From a virus, in IMG/VR virus record IMGVR_UViG_3300020438_000051, positions 1 through 55,330 of that record: a stretch of DNA of 55,330 nt; one strand, written 5' to 3'. The stretch's first letter is position 1; every line of letters starts with the position of its first letter. The position numbers were made by a program, and so were the translations under genes. The notes beneath the pieces are model-generated. The model was given only the letters and a program-made list of their open reading frames with translations. It had not been told where the DNA came from and ran no database searches. Below, one piece after another: positions 42,408-48,998 of this stretch.

Positions 42408-43679
42408 ATGTCTAACGTAAATATACTAGCTAATCTTGTATCTAAAAATTTACTTACACCTAATAATACAGATAACAGATTAGGAATTGTAACGGCAACT
42501 CCTGGTAGTACACTGTCTGTTGCAGGCACTGTTACTGCCGATAAGTTTCTTACTTCTGATGGAGCAGAAGTTGGTGGTGCAGGTGGTATTGGTACTGCTA
42601 TGTCCGCTCAAGGACCAGGAAAGGACATATTTTATGTTGACAAAACTCTTGGTATCAATGAAACAATTACCATTGATATTCCAAACTCATCTACTGTTGC
42701 ATACACTCTAAATCAAGAGATTGTAACTACCGAGAATGCTGATATCATTATTGCTGATGGAGACGACTTTTTACTTGATGTTTTAGGTCTATCCACAGAA
42801 GGAACTACTTCTGGACTTTTATCAGGTGCAGGTGGTAGAGTTCGTACAGGTCAAATTACAGGACCTAATGGTGGTGATGCGCCTATATTCCCAAGTGGTT
42901 TGGTTGTCACTGGTGTATCAACATTTACTGCTGTAAATGCAACAACTGGTTCATTCTCTGGTGATGTAACTGCAACAACTGGTTCATTCTCTGGTAATGT
43001 ATCAGTTGGTGGTACATTGACTTATGAAGATGTTACCAATGTTGATTCAGTTGGACTTGTTACTGCCAGAACTGGTATTGATGTTACTGGTGGTAATATT
43101 GATCTTGTAGATAACTCTAAGATTAGATTTGGAACTAATGATGATTTACAGATTTATCATAATGGTTCTCATAATATTTTTCAAAGTAGTAATGGCAATA
43201 TAAGTTTCCAAGTTCCAGCTGGAGGTGAAATTCAGTTAGCACAAGGCGGATCATTTGAACATGGTGCAAGGTTTATCGCCGGTGGTGCAGTAGAACTTTA
43301 CCACGACAACTCTAAAAAGATTGAAACCTCAGCAACTGGTGTCACAGTAACTGGCACAGTCACTGACACTAGTGGCGATTTAAGAATAACACCAATTTCA
43401 GCAAAGAGTGGTAATTATACACTTGTAGCAACTGATACTGGTAAGACTATTACAAGGACTGGTGGAAATATAACAGTTCCACAAAGTATGACTGCTGGTA
43501 TGGTTGTTACAATTATCAATAATGTTAACTCAACTATGGATATCATAAAGGGTACTGGTGTTACACTTCGTTCTACTGATGGAACAGATGCAACTAAAAC
43601 ACTTGCAGCATATGGAGTAGCAACTGTATTGTACATATCTGCAAGTAGTGCATATCTTACAGGATCGGGGTTAAGCTAG
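42408..43679 (+). CDS. Tail fibre protein with duplicated ATTGSFSG segment and VDSVG module
   Basis: The 423-aa protein begins MSNVNILANLVSKNLLTPNN. A beta domain at ~65-135 (VDKTLGINETITIDIPNSS) is followed by a tandem repeat: VNATTGSFSGDV and TATTGSFSGNV (42937-43005), then VGGTLTYEDVTNVDSVGLV. The next part (DNSKIRFGTNDDLQIYHNGSH, split as IRFGTNDDLQIYHNG) is a widespread marine phage fibre module. The C-terminal ~90 residues form a compact beta tip (GNYTLVATDTGKTITRTGG). It has a late promoter; the stop shares one base with the next GTG. Confidence 0.7.
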   Translation: MSNVNILANLVSKNLLTPNNTDNRLGIVTATPGSTLSVAGTVTADKFLTSDGAEVGGAGGIGTAMSAQGPGKDIFYVDKTLGINETITIDIPNSSTVAYTLNQEIVTTENADIIIADGDDFLLDVLGLSTEGTTSGLLSGAGGRVRTGQITGPNGGDAPIFPSGLVVTGVSTFTAVNATTGSFSGDVTATTGSFSGNVSVGGTLTYEDVTNVDSVGLVTARTGIDVTGGNIDLVDNSKIRFGTNDDLQIYHNGSHNIFQSSNGNISFQVPAGGEIQLAQGGSFEHGARFIAGGAVELYHDNSKKIETSATGVTVTGTVTDTSGDLRITPISAKSGNYTLVATDTGKTITRTGGNITVPQSMTAGMVVTIINNVNSTMDIIKGTGVTLRSTDGTDATKTLAAYGVATVLYISASSAYLTGSGLS

Positions 43680-44650
43680 TGTCTATACCAAATCTTTTAT
43701 CTATCTTTGGAAATAGTGGTGGTGGTTTGAAATATGAAGGAACCTACCTTTTCAAGAGTGTTAGAAATTACAATACATCCGCTTCTAGTTGGACTGTTCC
43801 TTCTGGTATAAAATACATTATGATTAGGGCAATGGGTTCAGGTGCTGAAGCTTCAAACTATAATAATACTTACCCTGATGGTAATGGTGGATCTGGTGGT
43901 TATTCCACTGGTATCATGGAAGTAACCCCTGGCCAGGTATTAAAAGTTGCTGTAGGAAGTAATAGTAATAATGGTAGAGGTTATGGTCCATATGCTTCTG
44001 GTGGTGGATTTAGTGGAGTCTTAACTGGTCCAAATACTCCATCTGACCCAGAACCTTCATGGACTTCTCATTTAATTGCTGGTGGTGGCGGTGGTGCTGT
44101 AATCAATTCCAGTACTGCTGGTGGTGCCGGTGGTGGTTCCTCAGGCCAACCTGGATTTGGTCCGGCTCCCAATGGTAAAGGTTATGGTGGCACTCAATCA
44201 GCTGGTGGAACCAGTCAAGAGGGTAGTCAATATTATGGAAGTTATTTGAAGGGTGGACCAGGAGGAAACGGTGGTGGCGGTGGTGGTGGTTACTATGGTG
44301 GTGCCGCTGGCGGTGGCCAGGGCGGCGGTGGTGGCGGATCTGGCCGCATTGACGGTCCACTAATGATTCCGCAATCGGAAGGTGGTCCATTTATAAATTA
44401 CTATACAGGAAATGGTAGAATTATCCATTCCAGCGGATATAATTTTACAGAATATCCTTTGTTAGGATCATCACCTACTAGTCCAACCCAATCTTGGGGT
44501 GCTGGTGGGCAGGGGCAGAATAGTCCTAATAGAAACTATCAGAGAAATAATGGATATGTTATAATTCATGCTTTTTCTGGAGGTATCGTACCATCAGCAG
44601 ATGATCTACCCCAAAATGTTAATGATTTTGTTATATCTGCAACATACTAA
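43679..44650 (+). CDS. Glycine-rich tail adhesin with GTG start
   Basis: The 323-aa protein most likely starts at GTG 43679, whose G is the last base of the upstream TAG, so translation is coupled. The first ~50 residues hold SWTVPSGIKYIMIRAMGSG, the entry of a Gly_rich_2-like domain. Long Gly tracts (GGGGGGGYYGGAAGGG) span ~145-225. NNGYVIIHAFSGG closes the domain. It is similar in plan to the adhesin at 41151. It is the last gene of the fibre region; a terminator-like hairpin follows. Confidence 0.65.
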   Translation: MSIPNLLSIFGNSGGGLKYEGTYLFKSVRNYNTSASSWTVPSGIKYIMIRAMGSGAEASNYNNTYPDGNGGSGGYSTGIMEVTPGQVLKVAVGSNSNNGRGYGPYASGGGFSGVLTGPNTPSDPEPSWTSHLIAGGGGGAVINSSTAGGAGGGSSGQPGFGPAPNGKGYGGTQSAGGTSQEGSQYYGSYLKGGPGGNGGGGGGGYYGGAAGGGQGGGGGGSGRIDGPLMIPQSEGGPFINYYTGNGRIIHSSGYNFTEYPLLGSSPTSPTQSWGAGGQGQNSPNRNYQRNNGYVIIHAFSGGIVPSADDLPQNVNDFVISATY

Positions 44651-44737
44651 AAAATTGATATTCTGATTAAACTGATATGTAATATCACTGAATATATTAT
44701 ACATTAGACGATTAGGACAATCCACAAGGTGTCTATC

Positions 44738-44765
44738 AGACCTCTCCGATACGTCGGGGGGGTCT
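44738..44765 (+). terminator. Strong terminator-like hairpin after the fibre region
   Basis: A 12-bp stem with a TACG loop: left arm 44738-44749 (AGACCTCTCCGA), right arm 44754-44765, two G-U pairs, no mismatch. Only a weak T tract follows (TATAG). It lies in the 227-bp gap that ends the fibre genes. Confidence 0.65.
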
Positions 44766-44803
44766 TATAGTATGAGGGTGTCAGAGACTCTCCTAGAGGG
44801 GGC

Positions 44804-44832
44804 TTGACAATCATCCCTGTATCCTATAGACT
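44804..44832 (+). promoter_or_regulatory. Sigma70-like promoter opening the small-gene region
   Basis: TTGACA at 44804-44809. Downstream, TATAGA (44825, spacer 15) or TAGACT (44827, spacer 17) could serve as -10. It follows the terminator hairpin and precedes the first small gene at 44878. The 44651-44877 gap holds only these signals and no gene. Confidence 0.5.
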
Positions 44833-44877
44833 GGGTTTGTCCTCTAAGATAGGGTTAATTTAAGCAACCTTAAGATC

Positions 44878-45072
44878 ATGAAACCAAAGTTCATCACAGT
44901 TCAGCCTAAATCATCAAAGGCGAAGAATAGATTCGCTAATATGATGGATTATCTTCATTCCTGTAAAGTGGAACAAGAGGATCAAGAAAAGTGGTTCTTG
45001 GTATCTATTACCGGAAGGTATCACTTCTGGATGAGTAAAGAAAACGACCCTAATTGGAGCATCTGTAAGTGA
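44878..45072 (+). CDS. Small basic conserved phage protein
   Basis: The 64-aa protein (MKPKFITVQPKSSKAKNRFANMMDYLHSC...) is basic at the N-terminus and aromatic at the C-terminus (KWFLVSITGRYHFWMSKENDPNW). I recognise it as a recurrent cyanophage hypothetical without known function. It is the first gene after a terminator and sigma70-like promoter and overlaps the next gene by 4 nt, so it heads a small-gene operon. Confidence 0.65.
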   Translation: MKPKFITVQPKSSKAKNRFANMMDYLHSCKVEQEDQEKWFLVSITGRYHFWMSKENDPNWSICK

Positions 45073-45395
45073 TCAACTACAAGAAAACTTGGGAGGTTAT
45101 GAACAACCTCGAAGAATCATTTAATCGTATCAAGGTTGTGGAGGAAATGATTGATGATCTAACTCAGGCAGTGAACAATGAAGATAGAACTCAAATCATT
45201 GATATCACAAATGCTTTAGTTGCTTATATGCCAGTCTATACCAGTCAATATCAAAAGGCATCACAAAAAGCATGGAATAATACTGTAATTACAGCGGCAC
45301 AGGAGGATGTTCCTTATCGTCGTAGTAACTGGGTAGAAGAAACAAATAATGGTAAATATAAGGACGACATTGACATGGAGCTCGAAAGTCTATGA
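45069..45395 (+). CDS. Small hypothetical protein, helical
   Basis: The 108-aa product is mostly helical and charged (EESFNRIKVVEEMIDDLTQAVNNEDRTQIID), with no signal peptide or catalytic motif. Start and stop overlap the neighbours by 4 nt each (GTGATC and TATGAC contexts), so it is translated as part of a chain of small genes. Function unknown. Confidence 0.6.
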   Translation: MINYKKTWEVMNNLEESFNRIKVVEEMIDDLTQAVNNEDRTQIIDITNALVAYMPVYTSQYQKASQKAWNNTVITAAQEDVPYRRSNWVEETNNGKYKDDIDMELESL

Positions 45396-45538
45396 CCCTC
45401 CCCCAGGATCGAAAGAAACTGAAATCAAGAGAAATGGAGTCAATTCGCAAAGCGGTTGAAGACTCCGGCATCCGAGCTATTCATCCTGATAAGATGGAGG
45501 AGTGGGCAGAACACCTTGTACGCAAACTTAAAAAATGA
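45392..45538 (+). CDS. 48-aa hypothetical protein
   Basis: MTLPQDRKKLKSREMESIRK... ends WAEHLVRKLKK. It is very basic and helical and starts in an ATGA overlap with the upstream gene. The tight coupling on both sides supports it as a real gene. A nucleic-acid-binding role is possible but there is no motif. Confidence 0.55.
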   Translation: MTLPQDRKKLKSREMESIRKAVEDSGIRAIHPDKMEEWAEHLVRKLKK

Positions 45539-45660
45539 GCATTGAACGCAAACTTGATCAAATTGAAGTATCAGACATGGAAGACTTTCTTGATGAATGT
45601 CAACAAAAGGCTGATGAACTAAACATTAATTTAGAATACTACCTTGAGGAATTTATTTAA
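45535..45660 (+). CDS. 41-aa acidic hypothetical protein
   Basis: MSIERKLDQIEVSDMEDF... ends YYLEEFI. It is acidic and helical, overlaps the upstream stop as ATGA, and its own stop abuts the next ATG. The opposite charge to the basic 48-aa protein before it is notable and could mean a pair, but this is a guess. Confidence 0.5.
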   Translation: MSIERKLDQIEVSDMEDFLDECQQKADELNINLEYYLEEFI

Positions 45661-45858
45661 ATGAATAGAGAACAAGAGATTGAGATGGAGAAGGTAGCTA
45701 ATGCTAGGGCTCACATCAGTGCAACAGTAGATGTTCTAGTAGATAATCCATATAAAACATTTCTTTATCAACATTTGACATCAATTGCAACCGAATTGGA
45801 ACGTCAGTTGTCAATTATGCGTCTTAATGATACAATTGAAGAGAATCCACAGGAGTAA
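45661..45858 (+). CDS. Small hypothetical protein
   Basis: The 65-aa helical protein (MNREQEIEMEKVANARAHIS) starts immediately after the upstream stop (TAA then ATG) and ends one base before the next ATG at 45859. No recognised domain. The arrangement suggests one polycistronic message. Confidence 0.55.
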   Translation: MNREQEIEMEKVANARAHISATVDVLVDNPYKTFLYQHLTSIATELERQLSIMRLNDTIEENPQE

Positions 45859-46092
45859 ATGAAGTACCTCTACGTCATTGATCATTTTGTCCCATTTCCC
45901 CAGTCAGAGTATGGTGGAGTGTGGAATGTTATTGCAGAGTCTGATCAACAATGTTTTGATATTGTAGTATCAGAAGATGATGAATTGAATATTGGATGTT
46001 ACACGAAGCTTCGTGAGAACATAGGAAAATCTAATAAATATGCACTGTTGGACGAAGAAAAGTCTAAAGTAGTAACTTCATTTCTTACCTAA
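45859..46092 (+). CDS. Small hypothetical protein
   Basis: The 77-aa protein (MKYLYVIDHFVPFPQSEYGGVWNVIAESDQQCFDIV) has an alternating hydrophobic N-terminal strand pattern, looks like a small alpha/beta protein and is rich in Asp/Glu in the middle. The ATG directly follows the upstream stop. No motif assigned. Confidence 0.6.
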   Translation: MKYLYVIDHFVPFPQSEYGGVWNVIAESDQQCFDIVVSEDDELNIGCYTKLRENIGKSNKYALLDEEKSKVVTSFLT

Positions 46093-46096
46093 AATT

Positions 46097-46327
46097 ATGT
46101 CACAACCACGCCAAAAAGATCCATCCGATCCACTTTATGATGCTAATGATAAGTGGAATGAATACAAAGTAGAACTTCATTGCAATGAAGAACATTCAGA
46201 TGATGAGTGGGATCCTACCACAGAGGGTAAAATTGCTGATCCAAAGAATCGTCATCTGGATAAGGTATTAGATAAGTTCTGTGATGATCATCCAGGTTCA
46301 CCTATGTGTAAGGTGTTTGACGAATGA
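46097..46327 (+). CDS. Small acidic hypothetical protein
   Basis: The 76-aa product (MSQPRQKDPSDPLYDANDKWNEYKVELHC) is strongly acidic, with Cys/His residues (ELHCNEEHSDDEW, FCDDHPGSPMCKVF) that could form a small metal site, although the spacing fits no known finger. It overlaps the next gene by 4 nt. Function unknown. Confidence 0.6.
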   Translation: MSQPRQKDPSDPLYDANDKWNEYKVELHCNEEHSDDEWDPTTEGKIADPKNRHLDKVLDKFCDDHPGSPMCKVFDE

Positions 46328-46560
46328 ACGACAGAGAAAAAAGATCTCTGGATCTCATGATTGAGAGTATATACAAACCAGACAGTAAACTCCGTGGTTG
46401 TGCATATAACCAAAGTTGTTTCCCTGAGTTAATGGGTTGGAGGCAACTCGTTATTGACACACTCAAACATTATCATGAAACTAATGAAGTTCCTCCTCAA
46501 GTATCAACAACCAAAGAAAAAGAAATCTCACTACTCAGTTCAGACAGCAACGTTCTTTGA
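46324..46560 (+). CDS. Small hypothetical protein
   Basis: The 78-aa product (MNDREKRSLDLMIESIYKPDSKLRGCAYNQSCF) has a helical N-terminus and starts in an ATGA overlap. Its last ~25 codons overlap a second gene in another frame (46484-46639), and the tail (TTKEKEISLLSSDSNVL) looks less constrained than the body. Function unknown. Confidence 0.55.
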   Translation: MNDREKRSLDLMIESIYKPDSKLRGCAYNQSCFPELMGWRQLVIDTLKHYHETNEVPPQVSTTKEKEISLLSSDSNVL

Positions 46561-46639
46561 TATCAGAGACGCAATGTTGTTTGAACGATTTGTTGTGGAA
46601 AATAAAGGTGCAATTAATTCAGAGATTCGTCCACTTTGA
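46484..46639 (+). CDS. 51-aa hypothetical protein overlapping the upstream gene
   Basis: MKFLLKYQQPKKKKSHYSV, then TATFFDIRDAMLFERFVVEN. Basic start, then a helical amphipathic body ending NSEIRPL. Earlier in-frame ATGs exist at 46475 and 46454. The C-terminal half looks like a conserved small phage protein, which supports this frame beyond 46560. The overlap of 77 nt with the previous gene is unusually long for this region. Confidence 0.5.
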   Translation: MKFLLKYQQPKKKKSHYSVQTATFFDIRDAMLFERFVVENKGAINSEIRPL

Positions 46640-46642
46640 CAT

Positions 46643-46671
46643 TTGACAAATTAGTTAAAATTAGTTATAAT
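46643..46671 (+). promoter_or_regulatory. Consensus sigma70 promoter
   Basis: TTGACA (46643-46648), 17-nt spacer, TATAAT (46666-46671): a perfect match in both boxes and spacing. Start expected near 46678. Confidence 0.85.
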
Positions 46672-46690
46672 TATGATGGACAACTTTATT

Positions 46691-46966
46691 ATGGAATTTC
46701 CACACAAAGCCCCTGATGGATATGAGTATTGGACAGATGATTTCAAGAAAACAATTAAACGTATATGGATTCGCAACCTTGGCGATTTCGTATACACTGA
46801 TGGCATCCATCCTTCTAGCGTTTGGGGCTTTTATGACAGTAGAAAGAAATCTTACCTCTCTCCCATCAACCACAAGAAACCTGGAAAACCGGTAAATATA
46901 AAAAATACAACTCCTTTCTCCGCAATGGTGTTGAATCTCAATCCCTTAATGAGTGCTTTCCTATGA
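46691..46966 (+). CDS. Conserved cyanophage hypothetical protein
   Basis: I prefer the ATG at 46691 (MEFPHKAPDGYEYW) because the promoter's -10 box ends at 46671 and transcription should begin near 46678, after the two ATGs at 46673 and 46676. The 91-aa product has FKKTIKRIWIRN, SSVWGFYDSRKKSYLSPIN and NTTPFSAMVLNLNPLMSAF, a pattern I know from other cyanophages. Function unknown. It is expected to be strongly expressed early. Confidence 0.65.
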   Translation: MEFPHKAPDGYEYWTDDFKKTIKRIWIRNLGDFVYTDGIHPSSVWGFYDSRKKSYLSPINHKKPGKPVNIKNTTPFSAMVLNLNPLMSAFL

Positions 46967-47157
46967 CAGACATGGATCCCAATAGTATTACATTAACTAC
47001 TCCTTCAAAATCTTTTGCGTACGAAAAGATGTCTAGGGAGATTGAGGAGTGTAATGACATTGATACATTGAAGACAGTTCTACGATGTTATGTTAAACTG
47101 TACTTCAAACAACAAGAGACTATTGCAGTCATTGGGATTCCAGATGGAAACACGTAA
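46963..47157 (+). CDS. Small conserved hypothetical protein
   Basis: The 64-aa helical protein (SREIEECNDIDTLKTVLRCY, then VKLYFKQQETIAVIG) starts in an ATGA overlap with the upstream gene. It has no membrane segment or catalytic motif. It resembles small helical proteins found near early genes of cyanophages. It is not an NblA, as the Cys and the core differ. Confidence 0.55.
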   Translation: MTDMDPNSITLTTPSKSFAYEKMSREIEECNDIDTLKTVLRCYVKLYFKQQETIAVIGIPDGNT

Positions 47158-47425
47158 GGATAGGATGGCACATAAGTATGTGCCAAAACTACACGATTAT
47201 GTGAGATGGCATCATGGTAAGTATATTCATGAAGGGTGGATATATTTTTGTGATCAAGAATACATTTCAATTGAATTATATGTCAAAAACAAAACATGTA
47301 CTTTAACTGACGATCTACACAAAAAACATCATGTTTTACTTTGTTGTCATCATTGGAACTGGCATCAATTAGAATATGTAAAATCAAGAAAAGGTTTCAA
47401 CGATAATAGTGAACCTAATACATAA
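47144..47425 (+). CDS. Hypothetical protein, HGKYIHEGWIYF type
   Basis: I use the ATG at 47144 (METRKDRMAHKYVPKL); an alternative at 47165 (MAHKYVPKL) has AAGGA just upstream and may be the true start. The body YVRWHHGKYIHEGWIYFCDQEYISIELYV looks like a small SH3-like beta barrel, and a His/Cys cluster (HKKHHVLLCCHHWNWH) near the C-terminus could bind metal. It overlaps the previous gene by 14 nt. Function unknown. Confidence 0.6.
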   Translation: METRKDRMAHKYVPKLHDYVRWHHGKYIHEGWIYFCDQEYISIELYVKNKTCTLTDDLHKKHHVLLCCHHWNWHQLEYVKSRKGFNDNSEPNT

Positions 47426-47443
47426 ACTATCTGAATTTTTAAC

Positions 47444-48112
47444 ATGAAAAAGATTATTACATCATTGATGGCAGCAGTTACATTATCTGCATCTGCACCG
47501 GTACTTGCAGAACCTGTCGAAGAATATTACACCATGGATTCTATGGGTTGTATGTTACTTCAGGAATGTACTGATGATGTGAAAGAAGTATTTTCTCTAC
47601 TGGATATTTCTTCACAGTATGATAATACTGATTCATTTACTCCAGTGTCACAAGAGTTTAACAGTATGCTCATGTCACTGAATAAAATTGGTGTGAAGGT
47701 ATATCTTGCTGATGAAAAGTATTTTCCAGTAGGACATCGTGGTGTCTATCATACTGTAAGTAATAACTTCTTCTTGAACAAATCATTTATGGGTCGTCCA
47801 CATATTCTGATGAGTGTCATGCGTCATGAAGGATGGCATGCAGCACAGGATTGTATGGCAGGAACGATTGATAATAGTTTGATTGCAATTATCATGCCAG
47901 AAGAGAGTGTCCCTCCTATCTGGCGTGAGATGGTAGAAGCAACCTATCCAAAGTCTGCATGGCCTTGGGAAGCAGAAGCATCATGGGCAGGTAAGACCGA
48001 AGCAATGACTGCTGACGCACTAAATGCTTGTGCTTCTGGGCAGATGTGGACTGAGTATCCACCTACTCCACTAACCCGTGAGTATCTTGTTAAGGAAGGA
48101 TATATCAAGTGA
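47444..48112 (+). CDS. Exported protein with HExxH metalloprotease-like motif
   Basis: The 222-aa protein has a clear Sec signal peptide (MKKIITSLMAAVTLSASAPVLA, residues 1-22 in two parts; likely cut after A22), so it should leave the cytoplasm. H128-E-G-W-H132 in SVMRHEGWHAAQD matches the HExxH zinc site of gluzincin or related peptidases. E176/E178 in WPWEAEASWAG could supply the third ligand. Cys pairs (C37, C42, C137, C194) could make disulfides outside the membrane. A role in the host envelope during infection or lysis is inferred. No prosequence or known family can be assigned by eye. Confidence 0.65.
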   Translation: MKKIITSLMAAVTLSASAPVLAEPVEEYYTMDSMGCMLLQECTDDVKEVFSLLDISSQYDNTDSFTPVSQEFNSMLMSLNKIGVKVYLADEKYFPVGHRGVYHTVSNNFFLNKSFMGRPHILMSVMRHEGWHAAQDCMAGTIDNSLIAIIMPEESVPPIWREMVEATYPKSAWPWEAEASWAGKTEAMTADALNACASGQMWTEYPPTPLTREYLVKEGYIK

Positions 48113-48195
48113 TTTCAACTCTCTACGTTGCATTTCTAATATTATTATTATGTGGTGGTATGCATTTCACATGGCCTATTAGATATCGTAAGTAA
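48109..48195 (+). CDS. 28-aa single-span membrane microprotein (GTG start)
   Basis: It reads MISTLYVAFLILLLCGGMHF and ends PIRYRK. It starts at GTG 48109, overlapping the upstream stop (GTGA), and ends in TAATG with the next gene. One hydrophobic span and a basic C-terminus predict an inner-membrane peptide. The coupling on both sides supports it as real. It could be a holin-like or regulatory peptide, but size alone does not show this. Confidence 0.45.
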   Translation: MISTLYVAFLILLLCGGMHFTWPIRYRK

Positions 48196-48392
48196 TGTGG
48201 AGATTGTGGGCTCTAGCACTCGGGCAAAAAGAGGGTAGAGATGTAAAGGAGGCGGATAAGATTGCCATTATCCGCACTTTTATTATGCTCCAGTTAGTGA
48301 TTACAAATGGGTTTATCATTGCAGGAAATGTAAAAACATTGTTTTTCGATACCCCTAGTGTGACAGAACAGGAAGTGAACACCAAATCTTGA
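48195..48392 (+). CDS. Small membrane protein, conserved in cyanophages
   Basis: The 65-aa protein (MWRLWALALGQKEGRDVKEADKIAII) has one hydrophobic segment (MLQLVITNGFIIAGNV) and starts in a TAATG overlap. I recognise it as a common small cyanophage protein starting MWRLWA. An 8-bp perfect hairpin lies within its coding sequence (48252-48275). With the exported protein and membrane peptide upstream it may form an envelope-directed group. Confidence 0.6.
   Translation: MWRLWALALGQKEGRDVKEADKIAIIRTFIMLQLVITNGFIIAGNVKTLFFDTPSVTEQEVNTKS
48252..48275 (+). other. Intragenic hairpin with trailing T tract
   Basis: GCGGATAA (48252-48259) pairs perfectly with TTATCCGC (48268-48275) over an 8-nt loop, followed by ACTTTTATTA. 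It is inside a coding gene and could be a partial terminator or RNA stability element. Confidence 0.5.
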
Positions 48393-48417
48393 CACAGAAC
48401 GCTATATACCTTATAGT
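48389..48417 (+). promoter_or_regulatory. Sigma70-like promoter
   Basis: TTGACA (48389-48394), 17-nt spacer, TATAGT (48412-48417). The -35 overlaps the stop of the upstream gene. Start near 48424, about 23 nt before the ATG at 48447. Confidence 0.75.
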
Positions 48418-48446
48418 TTATGGGTAATCAATCAGGGGTCTGACTT

Positions 48447-48617
48447 ATGCCTTCCTTCCAATATGCACAAAAGACCAAGTACAGAATTACACTAGAATTG
48501 GATGTCCTTAACGACTTCCAACCTCATAACATTGACTGGGAAAAAGTTCTCGATGTTCAAGGTGCCGAAAGTGTCACCGCATACGTTGAGGATCTCAGTA
48601 CCCCTGATAGTTGGTAA
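48447..48617 (+). CDS. 56-aa conserved cyanophage protein
   Basis: It starts MPSFQYAQKTKYRITLELD and ends STPDSW. A small alpha/beta pattern: a beta strand (YRITLELDVL), then EKVLDVQGAESVTAYVEDL. It has a strong sigma70-like promoter and is followed by the first copy of the 37-bp leader element. I recall this protein type from other cyanophages; function unknown. Confidence 0.6.
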   Translation: MPSFQYAQKTKYRITLELDVLNDFQPHNIDWEKVLDVQGAESVTAYVEDLSTPDSW

Positions 48618-48644
48618 CTGCCAACTAAATTGTGAGTATTATTA

Positions 48645-48681
48645 TTACTCACCTCTAAACTGCCTCATCACTGTAGACAAC
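48645..48681 (+). repeat. 37-bp leader element, copy 1 of 7
   Basis: TTACTCACCTCTAAACTGCC then TCATCACTGTAGACAAC. The first T is 46 nt before the ATG at 48691. GAGTA upstream (48634-48638) can pair with TACTC (48646-48650). Least conserved in its second half. Confidence 0.75.
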
Positions 48682-48690
48682 TAACTCATC

Positions 48691-48897
48691 ATGATCAACA
48701 ACTCCGCTGTACTTCGTGAACTTATGGAGATGAAGAAAACATATACAGATCAGAACTTTAGTTTTACTGGTTCCCAAAAACAAAAGTATGATCTTCTTCT
48801 TGAACTTCGCCGAGATCGTGTTAAGTCCTTTTATGATAATGGACTTGTATGGGTTGGGCCATCTGAAGCTGGAAAATCTAAAGGAGAGGAAGGTTGA
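48691..48897 (+). CDS. Small hypothetical protein
   Basis: The 68-aa protein (MINNSAVLRELMEMKKTYTD, then FSFTGSQKQKYDLLLELRRD) is helical and charged and ends GLVWVGPSEAGKSKGEEG. It is directly preceded by the first copy of the leader element and has no Shine-Dalgarno in its short leader (CTAACTCATC). A small terminator-like hairpin follows its stop. Function unknown. Confidence 0.6.
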   Translation: MINNSAVLRELMEMKKTYTDQNFSFTGSQKQKYDLLLELRRDRVKSFYDNGLVWVGPSEAGKSKGEEG

Positions 48898-48906
48898 TTG
48901 ATATGT

Positions 48907-48929
48907 AAGGGAGGTCAATGATCTCCCTT
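48907..48929 (+). terminator. Terminator-like hairpin
   Basis: AAGGGAG (48907-48913) pairs with CTCCCTT (48923-48929) over a 9-nt loop, followed by TAGTTG. No long T run. It separates the early-type genes from the late-promoter island. Confidence 0.5.
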
Positions 48930-48969
48930 TAGTTGAAATTAGTCGATATTATCATGCACTCATATATGA

Positions 48970-48977
48970 GATAAATA
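48970..48977 (+). promoter_or_regulatory. Late promoter (GATAAATA) inside the early region
   Basis: GATAAATA at 48970-48977, followed by TATCTAAAG, 29 nt before the ATG at 48999. It is the only TAAATA-type signal I noted after 44650. Confidence 0.7.
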
Positions 48978-48998
48978 TATCTAAAGACCTGCAAATAG

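Noticed and set aside
46446-46475. TTGACA at 46456 region as another promoter
   Set aside because: It lies inside a coding gene and I found no acceptable -10 box at 16-18 nt.
47090-47143. Upstream start for the HGKYIHEGW protein
   Set aside because: The extra 18 codons overlap the previous gene and look like its out-of-frame shadow.
46963-47157. NblA-like phycobilisome degradation protein
   Set aside because: Size is right, but the core sequence does not match NblA by eye.
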